Shown: in pieces, positions 47,367 to 58,480 of the stretch
Numbering within the stretch: position 1 is the stretch's first letter
Layout: each line of letters begins with the position of its first letter
NCBI GenBank assembly: GCA_035771175.1
Contig: CM069607.1
Span: 12,746,001-12,810,000 of the forward strand
Length of the DNA: 64,000 bases
From: Paratinospora sagittata
Lineage: Eukaryota; Streptophyta; Magnoliopsida; Ranunculales; Menispermaceae
Direction of reading: 5' to 3'
Program-made: the position numbers and the translations under genes
The notes under the pieces: generated by a model
Seen by the model: the letters and a program-made list of their open reading frames with translations, nothing else
Database searches by the model: none
What the model was told of the DNA's origin: nothing

Positions 47367-48258
47367 TGTAACACCCCGTAGATTTAATAAAATACATACG
47401 TTGACTTATGTGTATATCAAGATGTATAATACGCGTATTTTATACGCAGAAGACAAATATATGTGTATATGAAAATACATGCTATATCTAAGGGGTATGA
47501 GCAAATAAATCAAATTATTAAATGAATAATATAAGTTTAATTAGTTGAATGAGTTTGGTTAATTAAATATGTGAAATGAATTGATGATTAAATGATATAA
47601 TGAATTAATTGGAAAGATGGGTGGAGTAATGAAATGAAGTTGAATTAAATTGATTAAATTATGGTAGGAGTTGGTTAATATGTAGCATGAGGACCATGGA
47701 ATCATTAAAAATCAAATGAGCTTACCTTTAAGCTTTTTGTTCCATTTTCTAAAAAAAAGGAAAAGTTAGAAGAAGAGAAGACGTGCAGGAAGAGAAATAA
47801 AAGGGCGACGAGGAAAAATGGTGTTTTCGAAATTGGGATTTTGACCCGACTTAAATAAAAATCTGTTCAAAAGGTTGAAAAATACTTCCTAGACTATAGA
47901 AGCCCCGAATATGTGATTAGATTTCATTTATTTGTTCATTTGAAATTTTTATGGCTGTTGGAAGTTAGAGTTAATATTGGAGACCTTTTGAATCATATTA
48001 AAACCCCGATGGAACTCCATTTTAAGGCTATAGAATGGTAGAATGGACTGTTGTGAGTCCATCGATGCTAATTTTATGATTTTTAAGACCGTTTGACAAT
48101 TTTAGTACAATTATACATTTCTCCAATAAACAGTATCATGAACAGTACTGTAATTATTTTTAGTGAATAAAATGGAACTGGAATCTAGTGAAACTCAGGT
48201 TTGAGACCACAGAATCATAGAAAACTGAATTTCGGATGTTTCCATACCAAGATTGTGA
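47367..48258 (+). mobile_element. Partial LTR of the same family as the solo LTR at 4880
   Basis: Starts TGTAACACCCCGTAGATTTA and follows the solo LTR at 4880 block by block (GATGTATAATACGCGTATTTTATACGC, GAAGCCCCGAATATGTG, TATAGAATGGTAGAATG, GAGTCCATCGATGCTAATTT). Similarity stops near 48258, corresponding to about position 1130 of the full LTR. It lacks the TATA duplication seen there. Confidence 0.75.
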
Positions 48259-49000
48259 GCGGGACATAAGGGCTATTGGAATAACACCATCATGTGGGCT
48301 AGATTCACCTTGGTGCCAGTGAGGATGCACCATATGAGAAAAAGATCTTGCTTCCATCTTGCATCTTTTTCTAGGAAGGATAATCCTAATGATGATCAAA
48401 TGAACAAGTTTGGGCATCAAAGGGAAATGCTCTTGGTGAGCTTTTTGGGTTATTCAAAAATTGTCATATCTCCCATAATGAGCCTCAAGGCTTGGAGCTT
48501 GGAATAATCCTTGAACACCATTTTATTTTCCACTTCTTGAACATGATCCTCACATGTAGGGATATTGAAATACTTCTCAAACAAGTATGGTTTGAATATG
48601 ACTTCCTTCCCATTCACACTTGACTTGTGTTGAAACTTATCATTCTTGTAAATTTCTTCTAAATTGGAATAAAAGATCTTCACAAGTCTAGGAAAATAAT
48701 CTTTTTGAAATGTAAGATATTCAATCAATCCAACCTTTTCAAAAAGTCATTTTACTGCAATATTGACTTGAGATTCACATAGGCCGAAGGTATGATTGGT
48801 CTTCCCTTGTAGTTTGGCTTTACCTTCTCACAACCTTTGGATGTATTTTCCCTAATTGGTTCAAATGATGAGGATTCTTCCTCACTCAAATATGATGAGA
48901 GTTCAGGCTCTTGGGCAACTCTAGGTCTCTTCCTAGGAGTGATGGCTGGTCTAGATTGTGTCCTTTTAGGTCTCACGGGCAAATTTGCTCTAGGTGCCAT
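48259..49000 (-). pseudogene. Putative plant transposon protein (PF20167-like), frameshifted
   Basis: The likely start is MAPRANLPVRPKRTQS at 49000, with a basic, Ser-rich N-terminus (RKRPRVAQEPELSSYLSEEE). The frame breaks near 48752; the next frame (48728-48450) reads LVKIFYSNLEEI, SVNGKEVIFKPYLFEKYFNI and PTCEDHVQEVENK, the pattern of a plant transposon-associated domain I take to be PF20167. A third piece near 48400-48290 reads QDLFLIWCILTGTKVNLAHM. Such proteins occur in plant mobile-element debris; the function is unknown. It may belong to the element to the right or be separate. Confidence 0.5.
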
Positions 49001-49762
49001 GGAATCCAACAATAACTGAAGCACAGATAGAGAAATCGCAGAAAACCTAAATTTCGGAACCCTAGATTTGATTTGGGCAAAATTCACGGTGAAAACAATG
49101 AGAACGAGATTGAAATTGCTCAGGTTACCTTGAATCAATGTTTTGAACCTTGAAGAACGAGAGAAATCGAGATTTGGTGGTGGAAGCACAGAGAAATCAC
49201 TTTGGAAGCTCGCTTCTATTGTCGATGGAAATGGCGCCAATGAGGTTTTTTGTTTTTGAAAACCTCTTAAAGTCACGAGGAACACACTTCTTTGAAGAGG
49301 AGCGCGCTTCTTGCGCAAACCTGAGACATGATTTTTCTCAAGAAATTAGAGGAGTGCGCTTCTGTCTCTAAGACAGAAACTGCTTCCTTAGAAGTGTGCT
49401 TCTCTAATAGAGGAGCGCGCTTCTTGAGTCCAAAATTTTCAGAAATTTGTATTTCTATCAAATACATATTGTTTTAACTCAAGCGCACAAGACTAAAAAA
49501 AAATCTTCATTCAAAAGACATATAATGCATATTTTTTACAAATCAAATATTGAGCGTAATAGATAATCATTCATTTATAAATAGTCACATATAGGCAATA
49601 AAGGATAAGATTCTTCAATCATACCCATATTACTTCCAAATGTCAATAAATAGTATAAATAAGCACATTTTACATCAATTAAAGAAAATATGCTGAAATA
49701 TATCTAAAGACTATAAAGAATAGGGAAAATGCTACTTAGAAGTGTGTTTCTAGCTAAATCAT
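49001..49762 (-). mobile_element. LTR-like fragment with GGAGCGCGCTTCTC words
   Basis: Between 49290 and 49440 the words GAGGAGCGCGCTTCTTG, GGAGTGCGCTTCTG and AGAAGTGTGCTTCTC recur. The following bases (GAGTCCAAAATTTTCAGAAATTT) resemble LTR sequence at 51200-51240. This suggests a piece of the same copia LTR family. No gene is supported; the long frame leading into the 49000 start is probably leader. Confidence 0.4.
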
Positions 49763-49999
49763 TTAATTCAATTGAATGTTTTCTTTCCTATCCAATTTCT
49801 TCCTAACTTTGAGAACTTCAACTTCATTAATGGTCTTTTCGGGTATGTATGGTCCATTTGAAACAATTTTCCACATAGTGAAAGATTGATCCATAACAAA
49901 TTCTCTCATCATAATTCTCCAAATCATAAAGTTATCAACATTGAGCATTTGAGGAGTGAAAGGATTATCACTTAGGTCAAACTCTATTGTGTTGGCCAT
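49763..49999 (-). pseudogene. Ty1/copia gag N-terminus
   Basis: A 78-codon frame starting MANTIEFDLSDNPFTPQMLN, with NFMIWRIMMREFVMDQSFTM, a W-K-x-V-x-NGP stretch and YIPEKTINEVEVLKVRKKLD, the layout of SIRE-like copia gag N-termini. It begins 47 bp from a tRNA-Met primer-binding site, so it is the first codons of an element reading leftward. The frame ends at 49763 and the rest of the element is missing. Confidence 0.65.
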
Positions 50000-50038
50000 T
50001 CAATCTTTAGCTCAAGGATATTAAGCCTTAAATCGTGA

Positions 50039-50056
50039 GCACCCTCTCTGATACCA
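50039..50056 (-). other. Primer-binding site for initiator tRNA-Met
   Basis: The minus strand reads TGGTATCAGAGAGGGTGC. TGGTATCAGAG is the standard copia site complementary to the 3' end of initiator tRNA-Met. It lies two bases inside the LTR end at 50059. Confidence 0.8.
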
Positions 50057-50058
50057 CT

Positions 50059-51682
50059 TGTTAGTCACCCAAATGGGGGGTGAATTGGGTGTAATGGCCG
50101 TTTTAAGATTTTTCTAATTTCTTAATGATATTACTAAGTTGAGTTTAATGCCTAAATAGATCTAATGAACATAAAGTAAAATGCATAAAGTGAAGCACAC
50201 TAGTATTTATAGTGATTCAGTTGCGCCTACGTTCACTACCTAATCTCCCGATTAGGATTTCCAAACTTCACTAATGAATCTTCTTACTGGTGAGGACCAA
50301 ACCGTTACAAATTGCCCTTTTATAGGTTCAAGGAAAACCTATCCTTGTGCGAGCTAAGGATGAACTGCATATCTTTTTCACTAGCTAAGGATCAACCACT
50401 TGTTCCTTTTGTGGGACAAGAAAGAACCGAGACCATTTTCGCGGGCTAAGGAAGAACTATTTGACCCTACTTTAAGGTAAAAGGTAAACCTTGTTATGAT
50501 TCCAACCTTGGAATCTTCAAGTAAATCAAGTTCACTTGACTTGGTTGTTTCAATCATGAAACCCACCAAACTTTAGTTACATGATTACAATGATTAAGAT
50601 GGTTCTAAACAAGTAGAACACTTACAATACAACACATATCCATTAATCACAAGATATTAAACACAAAGCTTGTAATGGAGAGAGAGAGAGATAAAGATAT
50701 CACTTACAACCTTTTTACCCTTCAAAGATTCAATATTGCTCAAATGCAATCTTTAGAAAGCTTGAATGTTGAGATTTGAAAACGGTTGTGAAATGCACTT
50801 TAAAAGCTTTTGACGCGATCAAACACCAAATCCGAAATCTTTGAGAATGAGAGAATAACTTTAAAAAGATTGAAGCTCATTTTCTCATTTTAAAGAATCT
50901 CTTTCAAAATTGGAAAACCATAGAAATCTAGAGAATGTGTTTGATTCTTTGTGTGTGCTCTCTCTAGTGTAAAATGGCTACAGTAGATGTATAAATAGAT
51001 GAAAAATAGTTACTAGTCGTTGCCCTATAAAATATGACCGTTGGAGTTTTGCAGATCGCAAGGAGTGCGCTTCTCTTGGGTAGGAGAGCGCTTATCTAAT
51101 AGACAGAAACCCAAAAATTTTGTCTGCAAGCAAGGAGCGCACTTCTCTGTGCATAACAGAGAGGTCATTTTGCTCAGACTGTTAAAAAGCTCGCTCCTAA
51201 GCTAGGGAGCGTGCTTCTCAAGCCTGATTTTTCAAAATTTACTTAGTTTAAAGACGTTTCTTTGAAAAACCATTGCACAAACTAATTCAAATCAAATCAA
51301 ACACTTTGAGCATTAAGATAAAACTTGAAAACATTTGAAATCATTTTCCAATCATCAAAACATGATTGAAAACATTTAGATAATTTTCAAATAAATTAAA
51401 CATCACGATAATTTGAAATATGATGATTTTGCAAAAGTTTTATGCATGTATGATTTGAAAGGATTGAGCAATAATGAATAAAGAAAGTACATCATAATTC
51501 TAGACTTACATATCTCTCTCTTAATCTCAATTTTACTCTTCTTGAAATCTTTAAACTTTGTTCGTGTTATCCATCATTAGAAGAGCCTTTGATCTTGAAT
51601 TGATCTTTAAGTCCATTTTGTACTTGTAATCCGTCTTCCTTCTTCTTTTTGTTTGTGGTGTTGAAACAAACTTGGTTAAAAC
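50059..51682 (-). mobile_element. Ty1/copia (SIRE-like) 5' LTR
   Basis: The inner end on the plus strand is TGTTAGTCACCCAAATGGGG (CTAACA on the minus strand), directly followed by the primer-binding site and gag to the left. The right limit is uncertain because another LTR begins at 51683; a possible terminus is TTGAAACA at 51668. At 51055-51225 the LTR carries GC-rich words GGAGTGCGCTTCTC, GGAGCGCACTTCTC and GGAGCGTGCTTCTC in an AT-rich setting. Confidence 0.65.
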
Positions 51683-53836
51683 TGTTAGCTCAGGTATGCC
51701 TAAGAGGGGGTTGAATTGGACACTTAGACAATTACAGTTAATGCAATGAAAACTAAATAAGTGGGGAAAAGTAAATCAATTTATACAATCGATTTAGAGT
51801 GGTTCAGGTACTTGCCTACGTCTACTACCTAACCTCCTCAGTCAAGATTTGAAACCTCTTCACTAAGGGATTCTCTTACGGGTGAGAACCAAACTGTTAC
51901 ACATTTTCTCAACTTCCGGGTGTGAGAACAACCATTACAATGCTCAACTTATAGGCTTGAGACCAACCTAAACCTCTCGACTTACAGGCTAGAGAACTAC
52001 TTATCTCAACTTCCGAGCTGCGAGACTAACTTAACCTCTTAACTTACAAGATTGAGAACAACCACTTGTTCGAAAAACAAAGTTGGGTACTCAGCAGTTT
52101 ATATAACTACTGTTACAACTCGATACAATATACAAGATATGAAATGGAGTACAACTATATCCTATGAACTACTTCTCAAATTTCTCTTTCAGCAAGAATG
52201 ATATATGATTAAAATAATGCTGAAAATTTGAGTGAAAACAGTTCAGTAACCTTCAAATAGATTTTCAAAGAAAGATAGAGATTAAGCTCAGTATGAAAAT
52301 CTTTTGAACAAACAAAGTTTCAAAGAAGACACTTTGAAAAACTAAAAATAGTTTAAGTTCTGAAATCAAATTGAAAATTCGAATAAGTTTCAAAAGTATT
52401 TACTTGGTGAATTTTCGGTGTGTGATTTGAGTCTAAGTGCTGGTATATATAGACTCATAGAAATGAAACTATTGGTCATTTGAATTTGAATTTCAAAATG
52501 ATTTTTGACTCACAACAACTAGAATCTTTCATGAAGATGGCAAATGCAATCTTCTTGAACATTTTGATTCTCTTCAGATTACATGAATAAGGAAAGTCTC
52601 AAATAACGTGATTCATGAATTAGAAGACGTTTTTGACAAATCAAAAAAAGGTTCTGTGCAGAAAAGGTACTAAAAAAGCACTGAAAAAGTGCAAGTGTCA
52701 GCTTTATGACAACATTGGATTAACGTCCTGATTGGTCAATCAGCGTCCTGACGCATAAAATCAACTTTATCATTTTGTTCCTTGAGGCCACTCATGGACC
52801 ATAAGCGTCCTGCTAAACTGTGAAGTGAGGACGCTACTTGATCGTAAGCGTCCTAACTTACTTATCGATTGAAAACGACTAAAAGCTATGAGGGCGCTAA
52901 ATAACAGTTAGCGTCCTGTTTTGTTTTAGCATACTTAAAGTCATGAGGGCGCTACAAGTGTGCAAACGTCCTAATATTTAAAACACAAACACAATAAGGG
53001 CACTACTAACGACGTAAGCGTCCTAATGTTTTAAAACATTTTAAAACAACTGAAAAACATAAGGGCACTGCTAGGTGAACGCCCAGACGTTTTAACTTGT
53101 AAAAATGATAAGTATGCTGAAGAACGATCAACGTCCAGACACAGTTTTAAAGGCACTTAAAATACTTAGGAACATAGGCGCCACTTACAACGTAAGCCTC
53201 CTGATGCTTAAGATGATCAACAAGCTGATGTTGAATCAACGTCCTGATAAGTTCAGTGGTTGACTCGATAAGAGTGCTACTGATGAAGTAAGCGTCTTGA
53301 TGGATAAAAACTTATTCAACCTTGAACATCATCAACGCCCTAACATGCAAGTGCATGAGGGCGCTACTAAGACATTAGCGTCCTGATTGAAAACTTAAAG
53401 ATTGATTCTTAAAAGCAATTTTTGTCATTCAAAACTTAATCAAATCAGTTGAAAATTCAATCAAATCAAACACTATAAGATTTTAAATCATTTAAAAGCC
53501 TTTCAAACATAATGATCAAAACATGCAAATGAGTAAATCTTGCTGACTGTAATTTGATCGATAGATTTACATTCTAAGTACTGAATATCTTGAAACTTCG
53601 AACATGTACATTTAATAGTCTTGAAAGGTCTGTTCTTTGATTTTGATTCTTAATAAATCTGAAATACTTAACAAGATCATTAGATACACACACTTGAGTA
53701 ATTTGGAATCATCAAAACATTCATTTTTATCATGGGGTTCCTTGAGATAACACAAACATTAGCAATAAATGGTAAATTGTTTGTTAGCATCAAAACACTT
53801 AAGAGAGTGCTAAGTGAGAAACCACTTAGGCCAACA
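51683..53836 (-). mobile_element. Ty1/copia (SIRE-like) LTR, apparently solo, with hairpin subrepeats
   Basis: On the minus strand it starts TGTTGGCCTAAGTGG, includes TTTTGATGCTAACAAAC, and ends GAGCTAACA. No primer-binding site follows on the left and no polypurine tract or internal region is attached on the right, so it looks solo. The flanking five bases (AAAAC and AATAG) do not match, so one flank may have been rearranged. It breaks the copia reverse transcriptase frame that starts on its right. It holds an array of short hairpins (52815-53395). Confidence 0.65.
52815..53395. repeat. Array of short GC-rich hairpins in the LTR
   Basis: Units of the form GGGCGCTAC, 3-10 nt loop, GTAAGCGTCC recur about eight times (near 52829, 52891, 52946, 52997, 53168, 53268, 53358). 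Spacing is 50-100 bp in otherwise AT-rich sequence. The two halves of each unit are near reverse complements, and both vary between units. Confidence 0.7.
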
Positions 53837-55177
53837 AATAGATCTTTCGAACCAAATTCAATCCTGATGGTTCAATTGCTAAATACAAAGCTTGATTAGT
53901 GGCAAAGAGGTTTCATCAAAATCTAGGAGTGGACTTCTTTGATACATATGGACTTATTGTCAAGGCTTCTACCATTAGAGTGATCTTCACTCTTACTATT
54001 CCACAAGGTTGGGATATTGAACAAGTTGATATTAACAATGTTTTTCTAAATGGTGAACGAGAAGAAATGGTCCATATGCATCAACGTGAAGGTTCTCTTA
54101 GTACAACTCATCCTTCTTTTGTTTGTAAGTTTAATAAAACTCTATATGGACTAAAACAGGCTCTAAGGGCACATAACGCTCTTCTTAATTGGGGATTCAT
54201 CAACTCGCAATTTGATGTTTCATTATTTATCAAGAAATCTGCTCATGAGTTCATCTTGCTTTTAGTATATGTCGATGACATTCTAATCACAGGAAGTTCT
54301 GCCTCTGAAATTCAGTTGCTTATTCAACAACTTAATAGTTTATTTGCTCTTATTTTCTAGGGTTTGAAACTAAACATGCACCTAAAGGACTTCATCTTAC
54401 GCAGGCCAAGTATATTCATGATTAGCTTGCTTGAACCAACATGCTGCAATGCAAACCGTTTGCTACTCTTGCTAGTGCTTCTACTAAACTGTCTGCTACT
54501 AAGGGTGTTCCATTTGAAGATTCTACACTTTATCAAAGTGTGCTTGGTACACTTCAACACTTAACTCATACGAGACCTAACATTAGTTTTGTTGTTAACA
54601 AACTCAGTCAGTTCGTGAGCTCTCCCACTTTTCTTCATTGTTGGTCAACCTGCAAGAGAGTTTTGAGATACTTTAAAGACACTCCTCATCATGGTCTACT
54701 CTTCAAAGCTGCCTATTTTGATCATATTGAAGCGTTCTGTGATACTGATTGGGCTAGTTTTTTGGATGATCGCAAATCGACTAGTGGGTTTTGTGTTTAT
54801 TGGGTGGCAATCTCATTACTTGGTTTTCTAAAAAGCAATTTGTTGTTGCTAGAAGCAGTACTGAAGTTGAATATAGGTTGTTGGCACACACATCAACATA
54901 ATTAATTTGGTTGTAGTCGTTATTGTCTGAGCTGGATATATCTTTGTCTAATGTTCCCATTTTATGGTGTGACAACACCGGTGCCAAAGCCTTGGCTCAA
55001 AATCCTGTGTTTCATGCTAGAACAAAGCACATTGAAGTTGATATTCATTTTGTCAAAGATCAAGTTGCAGCTGGCCAGTTAGAGATTCGTTATATTTTTA
55101 TGAAAGATCAAATAGCTGATGTCTTTACATAAGCACTCTCCACTGATCGATTTAATACATTATGTTCCAAATTGTAA
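53837..55177 (+). pseudogene. Ty1/copia reverse transcriptase and RNase H remnant
   Basis: Plus-strand frames read FRTKFNPDGSIAKYKA, a TGA (where the family has Arg), then VAKRFHQNLGVDFFDTY, WDIEQVDINNVFLNGE, YGLKQALRA and YVDDILITG (about 54270). A frame change near 54350 leads to STLYQSVLGTLQHLTHTRPN and CDTDWASFLDDRKSTSGFC (RNase H), a further shift near 54805, then [34 protein letters not shown] and a stop in the final FT-K-ALS stretch. The 5' part was cut off by the LTR at 51683. All pieces are in order, so it is one decayed element. Confidence 0.85.
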
Positions 55178-55193
55178 TGCAATCCATTAGTTC

Positions 55194-58014
55194 TGTGTCG
55201 ACCCCGCACCCCGGGCCACCAACCCCGCAAGGAATGGAGTGCGGAATGCCGGGGCGGGACGCCCGACGTAGACATCTCCAACCACTCCTCAACCCCTGTA
55301 AGGTGGCTGAGACCCTACGAGCCTTATCTCAAACAACGACATAATATAAAAAGGTACTAAACAAAACTACCAACTATATTAATCATCCAAGACAAGAGAT
55401 AATTCATAAAAATTAACCATAAATAAAATCATAATCCCTACAGTCCTTCGAGATGGACATACACATAAAGTTCAAAACTAAGGGTACAAAAAAACTGTCA
55501 TATGTCCACATGGTCTATCTAACAAGTCCCGACTCACTCATACTACAATGTGGTAAGTGTTATAATTATATAGTCCAAAATATAATACATCATAATTTAA
55601 AACACAGTTCAATCAAAATGCCTCTCAACTCACATCGTGGCCTTGGATTCTCTCGCCGGTAAGGCCCTCAAGATATGACTACTCTTTTGCCCTTATTCGG
55701 GACAGAAGGACCTGAAAGAGTAAAATGAGGGTGAGCAAACAGTGCCCAGTGAATATAAGTCAAATATGCTATCAATACTCATCAATAAATATCATGTATG
55801 CATGTCAATGTGTAGCATGATTAAAAACTCATCATAACATATAAATATCAAACATTTATAATAAGTTCGATGCAAGTAAAAGCCTATCAATTTGGATCCA
55901 CATTCCATATGCATTGGGGTTGCTAGTGCACGTCTATTTCACCGTATCGTTCTCATCCCCAAATATTTCCTTTCTGAAACCCTCCTATGACAAGGTTAAG
56001 TCTCCCTATTAGCCAGATAGATGGGCCCAACCAAAGTCATAAGGTTTTCTCAAATCAATGCATCATTCAAAACATTAGAACACATTCATGCTTTCAACAT
56101 ACAATATATATAAGTAATATGATGACATAAAAGATATAATCATAAATGAAGTCTACTCACGACCAAGCCTCGCGAGAGTATCTAACCACACACGGACACC
56201 AAACCGAATCAACCCAATCAAGGTCCTGAAACATTCGTCAATATCCAACCATACATCAATTCCTATGCTCAATCACATAGACATTACACATCAACCTTAA
56301 ATCAGCCCATATATAGACAATAGGCTTAAATCCTATCTAATCCTATCATTCAACTCAAATCACATGACTTAGGCCTCTAATGCATACGTTCTCATTCATA
56401 AACCATTCAATTAATAAAAAATACTGATTTTCAATTCCTTAGGCATAAACATGCCCAAATTGGGTCATTTGATCACAAGTAGGCCTAACCCATGATATGG
56501 TCACAACCTCCTAATCAGTAGCATAATCAACCCTAATCATGCTTAATTAGACATAAATTGCATCATTTCAATGATTTTAGGCCAAAAGTATCAAAAGCCC
56601 TAAAATATGAAAATTTTCATACTTAGGCCATATTATCGATTTATACTAGGTCACTATGTTCAGCCATGTATATCACTGATTTTGCATCATGGGTTCATCA
56701 ACAATGGCAACTAGGTCAACATAGTTAACATGCAAGCTATTTGGAAAGGTCTAAGTTCATATTCTAAATTTAGGTTTAATACAAACAACCCTACCAATTT
56801 TCCATTTAATATTTTGTTCAGATGTGTCAAGCTGCCAACAAAAATATTTAATCACAAAATCAACCGTACAGATTGAAGTATGTTAAGAAGCAAACCTTCT
56901 GTCCAAAAATCAGCTCAATCCAATGGTGGACCGAAGAGATAGCTTCTTTGATGAACAAGTCTCAAATCAGACAATTTCTCCTTTCCTATTGCAAATACTT
57001 GAACTCAGATGACTATATCACACAAAACACTTCAACCATCAACATCTCAACCATTCATAATGGAGAAATATTATTTGTGAACCATATTATAAAATATCAT
57101 ATCCATCCACGGTAGGTTTAGGAGATCTATCAGTTTGATCTAAATTGCGTGAGAAATTCAGACTTTCCGACCAGCTTTGTTTGGGAGGTTATATCTCTAA
57201 GAAGAAAACTCCAATCAAGATCTCCACCGACCATAATGAATAACCATAAGATATGAACTGGATGACAAAGTTTGAGCTCAATCTAACCATATATCACCAA
57301 GATCCAGCCCTTTGATGAAAACGTTGCTGAGACTTCCCTCAAAGCAACTTCCTCTTTCTTTCTTTTCTTCTTTCCCTTCTCTTCTTTTTTCCTTTCCCTC
57401 CACTCATCTCACTCTCTAGGACTTCCTTGGAGAAGAGAACTGGGGCATGAGACACTTGTCCACTCTCATGCACCAACTTGACATGTGTTGGAGAAGAGAA
57501 ATGGGACATGAGACACTTGTGCATTCTCATGCCCCAACTTGACATGTGTTGGAGAAGAGAAATGGGACATGGGACACTTGTGCATTCTCATGCACCAACT
57601 TGACGTGTGTTGGTCTCATGCACCAACTTGACGTGTGTTGGTTTCATGCACCAACTTGACATGTGTTGGTCTCATACTACCCATACCAACCACATGTACT
57701 TTAACCAATCTCATGTTTTCATATATTTTAAATGTCTAATCCATCTAATACACCAAGTTTTCATTCTCATTTATCTTTTTATTCAATCAATCCTAACCTA
57801 TATCAATTCATGGTTTAATGGACTCATGCATAAATAATAACACATGACCATATACAATTTATAATGCACATATATACATACATTATCAAGCATCAAATAT
57901 ACAAACATTAAACAACCATCAAACAAACACCAAACATATCAAGGCAAGTACATAGAGTTTGGGCAAAATACAATTGGATTACGGGCTAAATGAAATAATT
58001 TTTGGGGCGTCACA
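55194..58014 (-). mobile_element. Solo LTR, 2821 bp, chromovirus-like, with 5-bp target duplication
   Basis: On the minus strand it starts TGTGACGCCCCAAAAA and ends GGGGTCGACACA. The flanks are identical AGTTC (55189-55193 and 58015-58019). It inserted just past the end of a copia RNase H reading frame. No internal coding region is present. It contains the tandem repeats at 57429-57670 and shows family-level similarity to the LTR at 45111. Confidence 0.87.
57429..57670. repeat. Tandem repeats of 61 bp and 28 bp within the solo LTR
   Basis: Three copies of a 61-bp unit starting GGAGAAGAGAAATGGGACAT (57429, 57490, 57551) are followed by about three copies of a 28-bp unit, TTGACGTGTGTTGGTCTCATGCACCAAC-like, derived from the end of the longer unit. 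This is nested expansion within one LTR. Confidence 0.8.
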
Positions 58015-58019
58015 AGTTC

Positions 58020-58480
58020 AATAGATGATAATAGTCGACTGCTTCAGGGATAGTCGATTGAATCCTCTCTTCATCTGTCGAGCAGTCATATGGATAATTA
58101 TTTAGTTAAAGATCAGTTATTACAATGTACAACTGTAATCAAGGTTAAAGTTAGTTACATGATCCTATGGTGGAGAGTTGTCGTAACTAAGATTAGTTAC
58201 AATCGTATGGCTAGAGTTACATTTATGATGTGTATAAATATGTAAAGCATGGTTAATGAAAGGTATTGATTGAGAATTCTTCTCACAACTCTCTGTTCTT
58301 TTAGCGTTCAGCGTATCAGAGAAGATATCTTCTCTGATCCTTTCTACTCTTTCTTTTTCTTCTTGCTTAGTTTCTTGAATCTCTTGTATGATTTAGACAT
58401 TCAATTTAGGTCTAAATCTTACAATATAATCATGAATATTTTTTCAATGACAATGAAGATATGAGAAATGAAGGACATCA
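58020..58480 (+). mobile_element. Probable copia 3' LTR remnant
   Basis: It lies where the 3' LTR of the copia remnant should be once the solo LTR is discounted. It contains GTGTATAAATATGTAAAGC (58235), a TATA-like site, followed by TCTCACAACTCTCTGTTC. The LTR ends are not defined. Confidence 0.4.

Noticed and set aside
52815..53395. A CRISPR-like array
   Set aside because: The repeats are degenerate hairpins within a plant LTR, with no constant repeat and no cas genes; this is a nuclear plant sequence.
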